Assembly (NCBI RefSeq): GCF_051020955.1
Contig: NW_027476267.1
Location: forward strand, 62,001 to 126,000
Length of the DNA: 64,000 nt
Direction of reading: 5' to 3'
Origin: Megalopta genalis
Lineage: Eukaryota; Arthropoda; Insecta; Hymenoptera; Halictidae
Shown here: one piece after another, positions 36,104 to 49,490 of the stretch
Numbering within the stretch: the stretch's first letter is position 1
How the letters are laid out: every line of letters starts with the position of its first letter
Made by a program: the position numbers and the translations under genes
The notes under the pieces: generated by a model
Database searches by the model: none
Seen by the model: only the letters and a program-made list of their open reading frames with translations
What the model was told of the DNA's origin: nothing

Positions 36104-39100
36104 AACATTTGTTTCGCATTGATTTGAAGCTAAGCCTACTACTTCGCATTGATTTGAAGTTAAATCATGTGTTTCCCTGGGATTTGAAGCTAACTCGTTC
36201 CATTCGCATGCAATTGACTCTAAATCGTGTTTATCAGAAGTATTTGAAGCTAAACCATTTGTTTCACATGGATTTGAAGCTAAGCCTTCTTGTTCGCATT
36301 GATTTGAAGCTAACTCATGTGCTTCGCATGGATGTGAAGCTAACTCGTTTGTTTCGCCTGCATTTGAAGCTATTTCATTTAAACCGCAGGTATTTGAAGG
36401 TAATTCATTTGTTTCGCATTGATTTGAAGCTAAGCCTACTACTTCACATTGATTTGAAGTTAATTCATGTGTTTCTCTTGGATTTGAAGCGAACTCGTTC
36501 GATTCGTATGCAGTTGAAACTAGATCATGTTTATCACAAGTATTTGAAGCTAAACCATTTGTTTCGCATTGATTTGAAGCTAAGTCTACTACTTCGCATT
36601 GATTTGAAGCTGAATCATGTGTTTCGTATGGTCTTGAAGCTAACTCGTTTGTTTCGCCTGCATTTGAAGCTATTTCATTTAAACCGCAAGTATTTGAAGG
36701 TAAATCATTTGCTTCGCATGGATTTTAAGCTAAGCCTTCCACTTCGCATTGATTTGAAGTTAATATCATGTGTTTCTCTTGGATTTGAAGCTAACTCGTT
36801 TGAATCGCATGCAGTTGAAGCTAAATCATGTTTATTACAAGTATCTGAACCCAAAACATTTGTTTCGCATTGATTTGAAGCTAAGCCTACTACTTCGCAT
36901 TGAGTTGAAGTTAAATCATGTATTTCCCTTGGATTTGAATCTAAGTCGTTTGATTCGCACGCAGTTGAAGCTAAATCATGTTTATCACAAGTATTTGAAG
37001 GTAAATCATTTGTTTCGCATGAATTTGATGCTAAGACTTCTACTTCGCATTGATTTGAAGTTAAATCATGTGTTTCTCTTGAATTTGAAGCTAAGTCGTT
37101 TGATTCGCATGCAGTTGAAGCTAAATCATTTTGATCACAAGTATCTGAATCCAAACCATTTGTTTCGCATTGATTTGAAGCTAAGCCTCCTACTTCGCAT
37201 TGATTTGAAGTTAAATCATGTGTTTCCCTGGGATTTGAAGCTAACTCGTTCCATTCGCATGCAATTGACTCTAAATCGTGTTTATCAGAAGTATTTGAAG
37301 CTAAACCATTTGTTTCACATGGATTTGAAGCTAAGCCTACTACTTCGCATTGATTTGAAGTTAATTCATGTGTTTCTCTTGAATTTGAAGCTAAGTCGTT
37401 TGATTCAGATGCAGTTGAAGCTAAATCATTTTGATCACAAGTATCTGAATCCAAACCATTTGTTTCGCATTGATTTGAAGCTAAGCCTCCTACTTCGCAT
37501 TGATTTGAAGTTAAATCATGTGTTTCTCTTGAATTTGAAGCTAACTCGTTTGATTCGCATGCAGTTGAAGCTAAATCATTTTGTTCATAAGTATCTGAAC
37601 CCAAAACATTTGTTTCGCATTGTTTTGAAGCTAAGCCTACTACTTCGCATTGATTTGAAGTTAAACCATGTGTTTCCCTTGGATTTGAAGCTAAGTCGTT
37701 TGATTCGCACGCAGTTGAAGCTAAATCATGTTTATCGCAAGTATTTGAAGGTAAATCATTTGTTTCGCATGAATTTGATGCTAAGACTTCTCCTTCGCAT
37801 TGATTTGAAGTTAAATCATGTGTTTCTCTTGAATTTGAAGCTAACTCGTTTGATTCGCGTGCAGTTGAAGCTAAATCATTTTGATCACAAGAATCTGAAT
37901 CCAAACTATTTGTTTCGCATTGATTTGAACCTAAGCCTCCTACTTCGCATTGATTTGAAGTTAAATCATGTGTTTCCCTGGGATTTGAAGCTAACTCGTT
38001 CCATTCGCATGCAATTGACTCTAAATCGTGTTTATCAGAAGTATTTGAAGCTAAACCATTTCTTTCACATGGATTTGAAGCTAAGCCTTCTTCTTCGCAT
38101 TGATTTGAAGCTAACTCATATGCTTCGCATGGATGTGAAGCTAACTCTTTTGTTTCGCCTGCATTTGAAGCTATTTCATTTAAACCGCAGGTATTTGAAG
38201 GTAATTCATTTGTTTCGCATTGATTTGAAGCTAAGCCTACTACTTCGCATTGATTTGAAGTTAATTCATGTGTTTCTCTTGAATTTGAAGCGAACTCGTT
38301 CGATTCGTATGCAGTTGAAACTAAATCATGTTTATCACAAGTATTTGAAGCTAAACCATTTGTTTCGCATTGATTTGAAGCTAAGTCTACTACTTTGCAT
38401 TGATTTGAAGCTGAATCATGTGTTTTGCATGGTCTTGAAGCTAACTCGTTTGTTTCGCCTGCATTTGAAGCTATTTCATTTAAACCGCAAGTATCTGAAC
38501 CCAAAACATTTGTTTCGCATTGTTTTGAAGCTAAGCCTACTACTTCGCATTGATTTGAAGTTAAACCATGTGTTTCCCTTGGATTTGAAGCTAAGTCGTT
38601 TGATTCGCACGCAGTTGAAGCTAAATCATGTTTATCGCAAGTTTTTGAAGGTAAATCATTTGTTTCGCATGAATTTGATGCTAAGACTTCTCCTTCGCGT
38701 TGATTTGAAGTTAAATCATGTGTTTCTCTTGAATTTGAAGCTAACTCGTTTGATTCGCATGCAGTTGAAGCTAAATCATTTTGATCACAAGTATCTGAAC
38801 CCAAAACATTTGTTTCGCATTGATTTGAAGCTAAGCCTACTACTTCGCATTGATTTGAAGTTAAATCATGTGTTTCCCTGGGATTTGAAGCTAACTCGTT
38901 CCATTCGCATGCAATTGACTCTAAATCGTGTTTATCAGAAGTATTTGAAGCTAAACCATTTGTTTCACATGGATTTGAAGCTAAGCCTTCTTGTTCGCAT
39001 TGATTTGAAGCTAACTCATGTGCTTCGCATGGATGTGAAGCTAACTCGTTTGTTTCGCCTGCATTTGAAGCTATTTCATTTAAACCGCAGGTATTTGAAG

Positions 39101-40010
39101 GTAATTCATTTGTTTCGCATTGATTTGAAGCTAAGCCTACTACTTCACATTGATTTGAAGTTAATTCATGTGTTTCTCTTGGATTTGAAGCGAACTCGTT
39201 CGATTCGTATGCAGTTGAAACTAGATCATGTTTATCACAAGTATTTGAAGCTAAACCATTTGTTTCGCATTGATTTGAAGCTAAGTCTACTACTTCGCAT
39301 TGATTTGAAGCTGAATCATGTGTTTCGTATGGTCTTGAAGCTAACTCGTTTGTTTCGCCTGCATTTGAAGCTATTTCATTTAAACCGCAAGTATTTGAAG
39401 GTAAATCATTTGCTTCGCATGGATTTTAAGCTAAGCCTTCCACTTCGCATTGATTTGAAGTTAATATCATGTGTTTCTCTTGGATTTGAAGCTAACTCGT
39501 TTGAATCGCATGCAGTTGAAGCTAAATCATGTTTATTACAAGTATCTGAACCCAAAACATTTGTTTCGCATTGATTTGAAGCTAAGCCTACTACTTCGCA
39601 TTGAGTTGAAGTTAAATCATGTATTTCCCTTGGATTTGAATCTAAGTCGTTTGATTCGCACGCAGTTGAAGCTAAATCATGTTTATCACAAGTATTTGAA
39701 GGTAAATCATTTGTTTCGCATGAATTTGATGCTAAGACTTCTACTTCGCATTGATTTGAAGTTAAATCATGTGTTTCTCTTGAATTTGAAGCTAAGTCGT
39801 TTGATTCGCATGCAGTTGAAGCTAAATCATTTTGATCACAAGTATCTGAATCCAAACCATTTGTTTCGCATTGATTTGAAGCTAAGCCTCCTACTTCGCA
39901 TTGATTTGAAGTTAAATCATGTGTTTCCCTGGGATTTGAAGCTAACTCGTTCCATTCGCATGCAATTGACTCTAAATCGTGTTTATCAGAAGTATTTGAA
40001 GCTAAACCAT
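34609..40010 (-). repeat. Tandem duplication of 2,701 bp (18 x 150 + 1)
   Basis: Copy 1 is about 34609-37309 and copy 2 about 37310-40010. Position 34681 aligns with 37382 and 36770 with 39471. Differences I noticed are single bases, for example gtttataagaag near 35331 against gtttatcagaag and a T/G near 35881. Each copy holds one 31-bp marker, which accounts for the extra base. The outer similarity ends at about 40057, where gaagtt becomes gatgtt. Near-identity suggests a very recent event. Confidence 0.88.
36770..39574 (+). other. Open frame of 934 codons (not called a gene)
   Basis: Marker-to-marker stop-free frame of the leucine/lysine-rich decapeptide type, covering 18 five-mers plus a short shifted tail. 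It has the same character as the longest plus frame. The minus strand is open over 36705-38804 (699 codons). Confidence 0.2.
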
Positions 40011-42425
40011 TTGTTTCACATGGATTTGAAGCTAAGCCTACTACTTCGCATTGATTTGATGTTAATTCATGTGTTTCTCTTGAATTTGGAGCGAACTCGT
40101 TCGATTCGTATGCAGTTGAAACTAAATCATGTTTATCACAAGTATTTGAAGCTAAACCATTTGTTTCGCATTGATTTGAAGCTAAGTCTACTACTTTGCA
40201 TTGATTTGAAGCTGAATCATGTGTTTCGCATGGTCTTGAAGCTAACTCGTTTGTTTCGCCTGCATTTGAAGCTATTTCATTTAAACCGCAGATATTTGAA
40301 GGTAAATCATTTGTTTCGCATGAATTTGATGCTAAGACTTCTACTTCGCATTGATTTGAAGTTCAATCATGTGTTTCTCTTGAATTTGAAGCTAACTCGT
40401 TTGATTCGCATGCAGTTGAAGCTAAATCATTTTGTTCACAAGTATCTGAAACCAAAACATTTGTTTCGCATTGATTTGAAGCTAAGCCTCCTACTTCGCA
40501 TTGATTTGAAGTTAAATCATGTGTTTCCCTGGGATTTGAAGCTAACTCGTTCCATTCGCATGCAATTGACTCTAAATCGTGTTTATCAGAAGTATTTGAA
40601 GCTAATCCATTTGTTTCACATGGATTTGAAGCTAAGCCTTCTACTTCGCATTGATTTGAAGCTAACTCATGTGCTTCGCATGGTTTTGAAGCTAACTCGT
40701 TTGTTTCGCCTGCATTTGAAGCTATTTCATTTAAACCGCAGATATTTGAAGGTAAATCATTTGTTTCACATGGATTTGAAGCTAAGCCTACTACTTCGCA
40801 TTGATTTGAAGTTAATTCATGTGTTTCCCTGGGATTTGAAGCTAACTCGTTCCATTCGCATGCAATTGACTCAAAATCGTGTTTATCAGAAGTATTTGAA
40901 GCTAAACTATTTGTTTCACATGGATTTGAAGCTAAGCCTTCTTGTTCGCATTGATTTGAAGCTAACTCATGTGCTTCGCATGGATGTGAAGCTAACTCGT
41001 TTGTTTCGCCTGCATTTGAAGCTATTTCATTTAAACCGCAGGTATTTGAAGGTAATTCATTTGTTTCGCATTGATTTGAAGCTGAGCCTACTACTTCGCA
41101 TTGATTTGAAGTTAATTCATGTGTTTCACTTGAATTTGAAGCGAACTCGTTCGATTCGTATGCAGTTGAAACTAAATCATGTTTATCACAAGTATTTGAA
41201 GCTAAACCATTTGTTTCGCATTGATTTGAAGCTAAGTCTACTACTTTGCATTGATTTGAAGTTAAATCATGTGTTTCCCTTGGATTTGAAGCTAAGTCGT
41301 TTGATTCGCACGCAGTTGAAGCTAAATCATGTTTATCACAAGTATTGGAAGGTAAATCATTTGTTTCGCATGAATTTGATGCTAAGACTTCTACTTCGCA
41401 TTGATTTGAAGTTAAATCATGTGTTTCTCTTGAATTTGGAGCTAACTCGTTTGATTCGCATGCAGTTGAAGCTAAATCATTTTGTTCACAAATATCTGAA
41501 CCCAAAACATTTGTTTCGCATTGATTTGAAGCTAAGCCTCCTACTTCGCATTGATTTGAAGTTAAATCATTTGTTTCCCTGGGATTTGAAGCTAACTCGT
41601 TCCATTCGCATGCAATTGACTCTAAATCGTGTTTATCAGAAGTATTTGAAGCTAAACCATTTGTTTCACATGGATTTGAAGCTAAGCCTTCTTGTTCGCA
41701 TTGATTTGAAGCTAACTCATGTGCTTCGCATGGATGTGAAGCTAACTCGTTTGTTTCTCCTGCATTTGAAGCTATTTCATTTAAACCGCAGGTATTTGAA
41801 GGTAATTCATTTGTTTAGCATTGATTTGAAGCTAAGCCTAATACTTCACATTGATTTGAAGTTAATTCATGTGTTTCTCTTGAATTTGAAGCTAAGTGGT
41901 TTGATTCGCATGCAGTTGAAGCTAAATCATTTTGATCACAAGTATCTGAATCCAAACCATTTGTTTCGCATTGATTTGAAGCTAAGCCTCCTACTTCGCA
42001 TTGATTTGAAGTTAAATCATGTGTTTCCCTGGGATTTGAAGCTAACTCGTTCCATTCGCATGCAATTGACTCTAAATCGTGTTTATCAGAAGTATCTGAA
42101 GCTAAACCATTTGCTTCACATGGATTTGAAGCTAAGCCTTCTACTTCGCATTGATTTGAAGCTAACTCTTCTGCTTCGCATGGATTTGAAGCTAACTCGT
42201 TTGTTTCGCCTGCATTTGAAGCTATTTCATTTAAACCGGAGATATTTGAAGGTAAATCATTTGTTTCGCATGGATTTGAAGCTAAGCCTTCCACTTCGCA
42301 TTGATTTGAAGTTATTATCATGTGTTACTCTTGGATTTGAAGCTAACTCGTTTGAATCCCATGCAGATGGAGCTAAATCATATTTATTACAAGTATCTGA
42401 ACCAAAAACATTTGTTTCGCATTGA
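39471..42425 (+). other. Open frame of 984 codons (not called a gene)
   Basis: Covers 19 five-mers between markers at 39471 and 42322, then a shifted tail to a stop. Its first ~580 bp repeat the start of the open frame at 36770 because of the 2,701-bp duplication. The minus strand is open over 40363-41505 and 41815-42321. Confidence 0.2.
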
Positions 42426-44580
42426 TTTGAAGCTAAGCCTACTACTTCGCATTGATTTGAAGTTAAATCATGTGTTTCCCTGGGATTTGAAGCTAACTCG
42501 TTCCATTCGCATGGAATTGACTCTAAATCGTGTTTATCAGAAGTATTTGAAGCTAAACCATTTGTTTCACATGGATTTGAAGCTAAGCCTTCTTGTTCGC
42601 ATTGATTTGAAGCTAACTCATGTGCTTCGCATGGATGTGAAGCTAACTCGTTTGTTTCGCCTGCATTTGAAGCTATTTCATTTAAACCGCAGGTATTTGA
42701 AGGTAATTCATTTGTTTCGCATTGATTTGAAGCTAAGCCTACTACTTCACATTGATTTGAAGTTAATTCATGTGTTTCTCTTGAATTTGAAGCTAAGTCG
42801 TTTGATTCGCATGCAGTCGAAGCTAAATCATTTTGATCACAAGTATCTGAATCCAAACCATTTGTTTCGCATTGATTTGAAGCTAAGCCTACTACATCGC
42901 ATTGATTTGAAGCTGAATCATGTGTTTCTCTTGGATTTGAAGCGAACTCGTTCGATTCGTATGCAGTTGAAACTAGATCATGTTTATCACAAGTATTTGA
43001 AGCTAAACCATTTGTTTCGCATTGATTTGAAGCTAAGTCTACTACTTCGCATTGATTTGAAGCTGAATCATGTGTTTCGTATGGTCTTGAAGCTAACTCG
43101 TTTGTTTCGCCTGCATTTGAAGCTATTTCATTTAAACAGCAAGTATTTGAAGGTAAATCATTTGCTCCGCATGGATTTGAAGCTAAGCCTTCCACTTCGC
43201 ATTGATTTGAAGTTAATATCATGTGTTTCTCTTGGATTTGAAGCTAACTCGTTTGAATCGCATGCAGTTGAAGCTAAATCATGTTTATTACAAGTATCTG
43301 AACCCAAAACATTTGTTTCGCATTGATTTGAAGCTAAGCCTCCTACTTCGCATTGATTTGAAGTTAAATCATGTGTTTCCCTGGGATTTGAAGCTAACTC
43401 GTTCCATTCGCGTGCAATTGACTCTAAATCGTGTTTATCAGAAGTATTTGAAGCTAAACCATTTGTTTCACATGGATTTGAAGCTAAGCCTACTACTTCG
43501 CATTGATTTGAAGCTAACTCATGTGCTTCGCATGGATTTGAAGCTAACTCGTTTGTTTGGCCTGCATTTGAAGCTATTTCATTTAAACCGCAGATACTTG
43601 AAGGTAATTCATTTGTTTCGCATGGATTTGAAGCTAAGCCTTCCACTTCGCATTGATTTGAAGTTATTATCATGTGTTTCTCTTGGATTTGAAGCTAACT
43701 CGTTTGAATCGCATGCAGTTGAAGCTAAATCATATTTATTACAAGTATCTGAACCCAAAACATTTTTTTCGCATTGATTTGAAGCTAAGCCTACTACTTC
43801 GCATTGATTTGAAGTTAAATCATGTGTTTCCCTTGGATTTGAAGCTAAGTCGTTTGATTCGCATGCAGTTGACTCTAAATCATGTTTATCACAAGTATTT
43901 GAAGCTAAATCATTTGTTTCGCATGAATTTGATGCTAAGATTTCTACTTCGCATTGATCTGAAGTTAAATCATGTGTTTCTCTTGAATTTGAAGCTAACT
44001 CGATTGATTCGCATGCAGTTGAATCTAAATCATTTTGTTCACAAGTATCTGAACCCAAAACATTTGTTTCGCATTGATTTGAAGCTAAGCCTACTACTTC
44101 GCATTGATTTGAAGTTAAATCATGTGTTTCCCTGGGATTTGAAGCTAACTCGTTCCATTCGCATGCAATTGACTCTAAATCGTGTTTATCAGAAGTATTT
44201 GAAGCTAAACCATTTGTTTCACATGGATTTGAAGCTAAGCCTTCTTGTTCGCATTGATTTGAAGCTATCTCATGTGCTTCGCATGGATGTGAAGCTAACT
44301 CGTTTGTTTCGCCTGCATTTGAAGCTATTTCATTTAAACCGCAGGTATTTGAAGGTAATTCATTTGTTTCGCATTGATTTGAAGCTAAGCCTACTACTTC
44401 GCATTGATTTGAAGTTAATTCATGTGTTTCTCTTGAATTTGGGGCGAACTCGTTCGATTCGTATGCAGTTGAAACTAAATCATGTTTATCACAAGTTTTT
44501 GAAGCTAAACCATTTGTTTCGCATTGATTTGAAGCTAAGTCTACTACTTTGCATTGATTTGAAGCTGAATCATGTGTTTC
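41957..44580 (-). repeat. Block duplicated at 46311-48934 (offset 4,354 bp)
   Basis: Markers at 42322, 43223 and 43674 correspond to 46676, 47577 and 48028, all at 4,354 bp. That is 29 five-mers plus four one-base markers per period. Shared private forms include gtgttactcttgg with the ccatgcagatggagc variant, and gatctgaagttaaatc. The match stops at 44580/48934, where one copy continues gtttctcttgg and the other gtttcgcatggtc. Confidence 0.85.
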
Positions 44581-46028
44581 TCTTGGATTTGAAGCTAACT
44601 CGTTTGAATCGCATGCAGGTGAAGCTAAATCATGTTTATTACAAGTATCTGAACCCAAAACATTTGTTTCGCATTGATTTGAAGCTAAGCCTACTACTTC
44701 GCATTGATTTGAAGTTAAATCATGTGTTTCCCTGGGATTTGAAGCTAACTCGTTCCATTCGCATGGAATTGACTCTAAATCGTGTTTATCAGAAGTATTT
44801 GAAGCTAAACCATTTGTTTCACATGGATTTGAAGCTAAGCCTTCTTGTTCGCATTGATTTGAAGCTAACTCATGTGCTTCGCATGGATGTGAAGCTAACT
44901 CGTTTGTTTCGCCTGCATTTGAAGCTATTTCATTTAAACCGCAAGTATCTGAACCCAAAACATTTGTTTCGCATTGTTTTGAAGCTAAGCCTACTACTTC
45001 GCATTGATTTGAAGTTAAACCATGTGTTTCCCTTGGATTTGAAGCTAAGTCGTTTGATTCGCACGCAGTTGAAGCTAAATCATGTTTATCGCAAGTATTT
45101 GAAGGTAAATCATTTGTTTCGCATGAATTTGATGCTAAGACTTCTACTTCGCATTGATTTGAAGTTAAATCATGTGTTTCTCTTGAATTTGAAGCTAACT
45201 CGTTTGATTCGCATGCAGTTGAAGCTAAATCATTTTGATCACAAGTATCTGAACCCAAAACATTTGTTTCGCATTGATTTGAAGCTAAGCCTACTACTTC
45301 GCATTGATTTGAAGTTAAATCATGTGTTTCCCTGGGATTTGAAGCTAACTCGTTCCATTCGCATGCAATTGACTCTAAATCGTGTTTATCAGAAGTATTT
45401 GAAGCTAAACCATTTGTTTCACATGGATTTGAAGCTAAGCCTTCTTGTTCGCATTGATTTGAAGCTAACTCATGTGCTTCGCATGGATGTGAAGCTAACT
45501 CGTTTGTTTCGCCTGCATTTGAAGCTATTTCATTTAAACCGCAGGTATTTGAAGGTAATTCATTTGTTTCGCATTGATTTGAAGCTAAGCCTACTACTTC
45601 ACATTGATTTGAAGTTAATTCATGTGTTTCTCTTGGATTTGAAGCGAACTCGTTCGATTCGTATGCAGTTGAAACTAGATCATGTTTATCACAAGTATTT
45701 GAAGCTAAACCATTTGTTTCGCATTGATTTGAAGCTAAGTCTACTACTTCGCATTGATTTGAAGCTGAATCATGTGTTTCGTATGGTCTTGAAGCTAACT
45801 CGTTTGTTTCGCCTGCATTTGAAGCTATTTCATTTAAACCGCAAGTATTTGAAGGTAAATCATTTGCTTCGCATGGATTTTAAGCTAAGCCTTCCACTTC
45901 GCATTGATTTGAAGTTAATATCATGTGTTTCTCTTGGATTTGAAACTAACTCGTTTGAATCGCATGCAGTTGAAGCTAAATCATGTTTATTACAAGTATC
46001 TGAACCCAAAACATTTGTTTCGCATTGA
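43674..46028 (+). other. Open frame of 784 codons (not called a gene)
   Basis: Marker-to-marker leucine/lysine-rich repeat frame, overlapped by a 549-codon minus frame at 43609-45258. Its first half duplicates the frame starting at 48028, and its second half resembles sequence near 34.6-36.8 kb, so it is a mosaic of copied blocks. Confidence 0.2.
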
Positions 46029-47539
46029 TTTGAAGCTAAGCCTACTACTTCGCATTGAGTTGAAGTTAAATCATGTATTTCCCTTGGATTTGAATCTAAG
46101 TCGTTTGATTCGCACGCAGTTGAAGCTAAATCATGTTTATCACAAGTATTTGAAGGTAAATCATTTGTTTCGCATGAATTTGATGCTAAGACTTCTACTT
46201 CGCATTGATTTGAAGTTAAATCATGTGTTTCTCTTGAATTTGAAGCTAACTCGTTTGATTCGCATGCAGTTGAAGCTAAATCATTTTGTTCACAAATATC
46301 TGAACCCAAAACATTTGTTTCGCATTGATTTGAAGCTAAGCCTCCTACTTCGCATTGATTTGAAGTTAAATCATGTGTTTCCCTGGGATTTGAAGCTAAC
46401 TCGTTCCATTCGCATGCAATTGACTCTAAATCGTGTTTATCAGAAGTATCTGAAGCTAAACCATTTGCTTCACATGGATTTGAAGCTAAGCCTTCTACTT
46501 CGCATTGATTTGAAGCTAACTCTTGTGCTTCGCATGGATTTGAAGCTAACTCGTTTGTTTCGCCTGCATTTGAAGCTATTTCATTTAAACCGGAGATATT
46601 TGAAGGTAAATCATTTGTTTCGCATGGATATGAAGCTAAGCCTTCCACTTCGCATTGATTTGAAGTTATTATCATGTGTTACTCTTGGATTTGAAGCTAA
46701 CTCGTTTGAATCCCATGCAGATGGAGCTAAATCATATTTATTACAAGTATCTGAACCAAAAACATTTGTTTCGCATTGATTTGAAGCTAAGCCTACTACT
46801 TCGCATTGATTTGAAGTTAAATCATGTGTTTCCCTGGGATTTGAAGCTAACTCGTTCCATTCGCATGGAATTGACTCTAAATCGTGTTTATCAGAAGTAT
46901 TTGAAGCTAAACCATTTGTTTCACATGGATTTGAAGCTAAGCCTTCTTGTTCGCATTGATTTGAAGCTAACTCATGTGCTTCGCATGGATGTGAAGCTAA
47001 CTCGTTTGTTTCGCCTGCATTTGAAGCTATTTCATTTAAACCGCAGGTATTTGAAGGTAATTCATTTGTTTCGCATTGATTTGAAGCTAAGCCTACTACT
47101 TCACATTGATTTGAAGTTAATTCATGTGTTTCTCTTGAATTTGAAGCTAAGTCGTTTGATTCGCATGCAGTCGAAGCTAAATCATTTTGATCACAAGTAT
47201 CTGAATCCAAACCATTTGTTTCGCATTGATTTGAAGCTAAGCCTACTACATCGCATTGATTTGAAGCTGAATCATGTGTTTCTCTTGGATTTGAAGCGAA
47301 CTCGTTCGATTCGTATGCAGTTGAAACTAGATCATGTTTATCACAAGTATTTGAAGCTAAACCATTTGTTTCGCATTGATTTGAAGCTAAGTCTACTACT
47401 TCGCATTGATTTGAAGCTGAATCATGTGTTTCGTATGGTCTTGAAGCTAACTCGTTTGTTTCGCCTGCATTTGAAGCTATTTCATTTAAACCGCAAGTAT
47501 TTGAAGGTAAATCATTTGCTCCGCATGGATTTGAAGCTA

Positions 47540-49490
47540 AGCCTTCCACTTCGCATTGATTTGAAGTTAATATCATGTGTTTCTCTTGGATTTGAAGCTA
47601 ACTCGTTTGAATCGCATGCAGTTGAAGCTAAATCATGTTTATTACAAGTATCTGAACCCAAAACATTTGTTTCGCATTGATTTGAAGCTAAGCCTCCTAC
47701 TTCGCATTGATTTGAAGTTAAATCATGTGTTTCCCTGGGATTTGAAGCTAACTCGTTCCATTCGCGTGCAATTGACTCTAAATCGTGTTTATCAGAAGTA
47801 TTTGAAGCTAAACCATTTGTTTCACATGGATTTGAAGCTAAGCCTTCTACTTCGCATTGATTTGAAGCTAACTCATGTGCTTCGCATGGATTTGAAGCTA
47901 ACTCGTTTGTTTGGCCTGCATTTGAAGCTATTTCATTTAAACCGCAGATACTTGAAGGTAATTCATTTGTTTCGCATGGATTTGAAGCTAAGCCTTCCAC
48001 TTCGCATTGATTTGAAGTTATTATCATGTGTTTCTCTTGGATTTGAAGCTAACTCGTTTGAATCGCATGCAGTTGAAGCTAAATCATATTTATTACAAGT
48101 ATCTGAACCCAAAACATTTTTTTCGCATTGATTTGAAGCTAAGCCTACTACTTCGCATTGATTTGAAGTTAAATCATGTGTTTCCCTTGGATTTGAAGCT
48201 AAGTCGTTTGATTCGCATGCAGTTGACTCTAAATCATGTTTATCACAAGTATTTGAAGCTAAATCATTTGTTTCGCATGAATTTGATGCTAAGATTTCTA
48301 CTTCGCATTGATCTGAAGTTAAATCATGTGTTTCTCTTGAATTTGAAGCTAACTCGATTGATTCGCATGCAGTTGAATCTAAATCATTTTGTTCACAAGT
48401 ATCTGAACCCAAAACATTTGTTTCGCATTGATTTGAAGCTAAGCCTACTACTTCGCATTGATTTGAAGTTAAATCATGTGTTTCCCTGGGATTTGAAGCT
48501 AACTCGTTCCATTCGCATGCAATTGACTCTAAATCGTGTTTATCAGAAGTATTTGAAGCTAAACCATTTGTTTCACATGGATTTGAAGCTAAGCCTTCTT
48601 GTTCGCATTGATTTGAAGCTATCTCATGTGCTTCCCATGGATGTGAAGCTAACTCGTTTGTTTCGTCTGCATTTGAAGCTATTTCATTTAAACCGCAGGT
48701 ATTTGAAGGTAATTCATTTGTTTCGCATTGATTTGAAGCTAAGCCTACTACTTCGCATTGATTTGAAGTTAATTCATGTGTTTCTCTTGAATTTGGGGCG
48801 AACTCGTTCGATTCGTATGCAGTTGAAACTAAATCATGTTTATCACAAGTTTTTGAAGCTAAACCATTTGTTTCGCATTGATTTGAAGCTAAGTCTACTA
48901 CTTTGCATTGATTTGAAGCTGAATCATGTGTTTCGCATGGTCTTGAAGCTAACTCGTTTGTTTCGCCTGCATTTGAAGCTATTTCATTTAAACCGGAGAT
49001 ATTTGAAGGTAAATCATTTGTTTCGCATGGATTTGAAGCTAAGCCTTCCACTTCGCATTGATTTGAAGTTAATATCATGTGTTTCGCTTGGATTTGAAGC
49101 TAACTCGTTTGAATCGCATGCAGGTGAAGCTAAATCATGTTTATTACAAGTATCTGAACCCAAAACATTTGTTTCGCATTGATTTGAAGCTAAGCCTACT
49201 ACTTCGCATTGATTTGAAGTTAAATCATGTGTTTCCCTGGGATTTGAAGCTAACTCGTTCCATTCGCATGCAATTGACTCTAAATCGTGTTTATCAGAAG
49301 TATTTGAAGCTAAACCATTTGTTTCACATGGATTTGAAGCTAAGCCTTCTTGTTCGCATTGATTTGAAGCTAACTCATGTGCTTCGCATGGATGTGAAGC
49401 TAACTCGTTTGTTTCGCCTGCATTTGAAGCTATTTCATTTAAACCGCAGGTATTTGAAGGTAATTCATTTGTTTCGCATTGATTTGAAGC
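47540..49490 (-). repeat. Block repeated at 50543-52493 (offset 3,003 bp)
   Basis: Markers 47577, 48028 and 49079 correspond to 50580, 51031 and 52082, each 3,003 bp on (20 five-mers plus three markers). The block holds the 451-bp plus 1,051-bp cassette. A third copy of the cassette follows at 54334-55835. Confidence 0.85.
48028..49078 (-). repeat. 1,051-bp super-unit of seven distinct 150-bp types
   Basis: Between two 31-bp markers there are seven 150-bp units, each of a different subtype. Diagnostic minus-strand words in order from the right end are ISGLNEI, DKHDLVS with AYESNEF, CGLNEI with EAHEI, SDKHDLES with CEWNEL, CEQNDLDS with CESIEL, CDKHDLES, and CNKYDLAS with CDSNEL. The same seven-type series recurs at 51031-52081 and 54785-55835, each time preceded by a 451-bp (three-unit) segment. 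This is a third level of organisation above monomer and five-mer. Confidence 0.8.

Larger units (their letters stand above)
32119..36873 (+). other. Longest open frame, 1,584 codons, plus strand (not called a gene)
   Basis: Starts at the GTG of a 31-bp marker (the ATG two bases upstream is in another frame) and runs through 31 five-mers to the next marker at 36770, then about 35 codons in a shifted phase to a stop. It consists only of leucine/lysine/histidine/arginine-rich decapeptides (cores LKLNHVF, RIDLKLS). The opposite strand is open for 1,230 codons over 32411-36103. Its length reflects the longest marker-free interval in the array, not a gene boundary. A real exon would be expected to have unique ends and one favoured strand; neither is seen. 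Confidence 0.25.

Noticed and set aside
32119..36873. Leucine-rich-repeat protein from the LKLNH-type frame
   Set aside because: The period is ten residues with no LxxLxLxxN pattern; the leucines follow from the ctt/tta/ttg content of the monomer.
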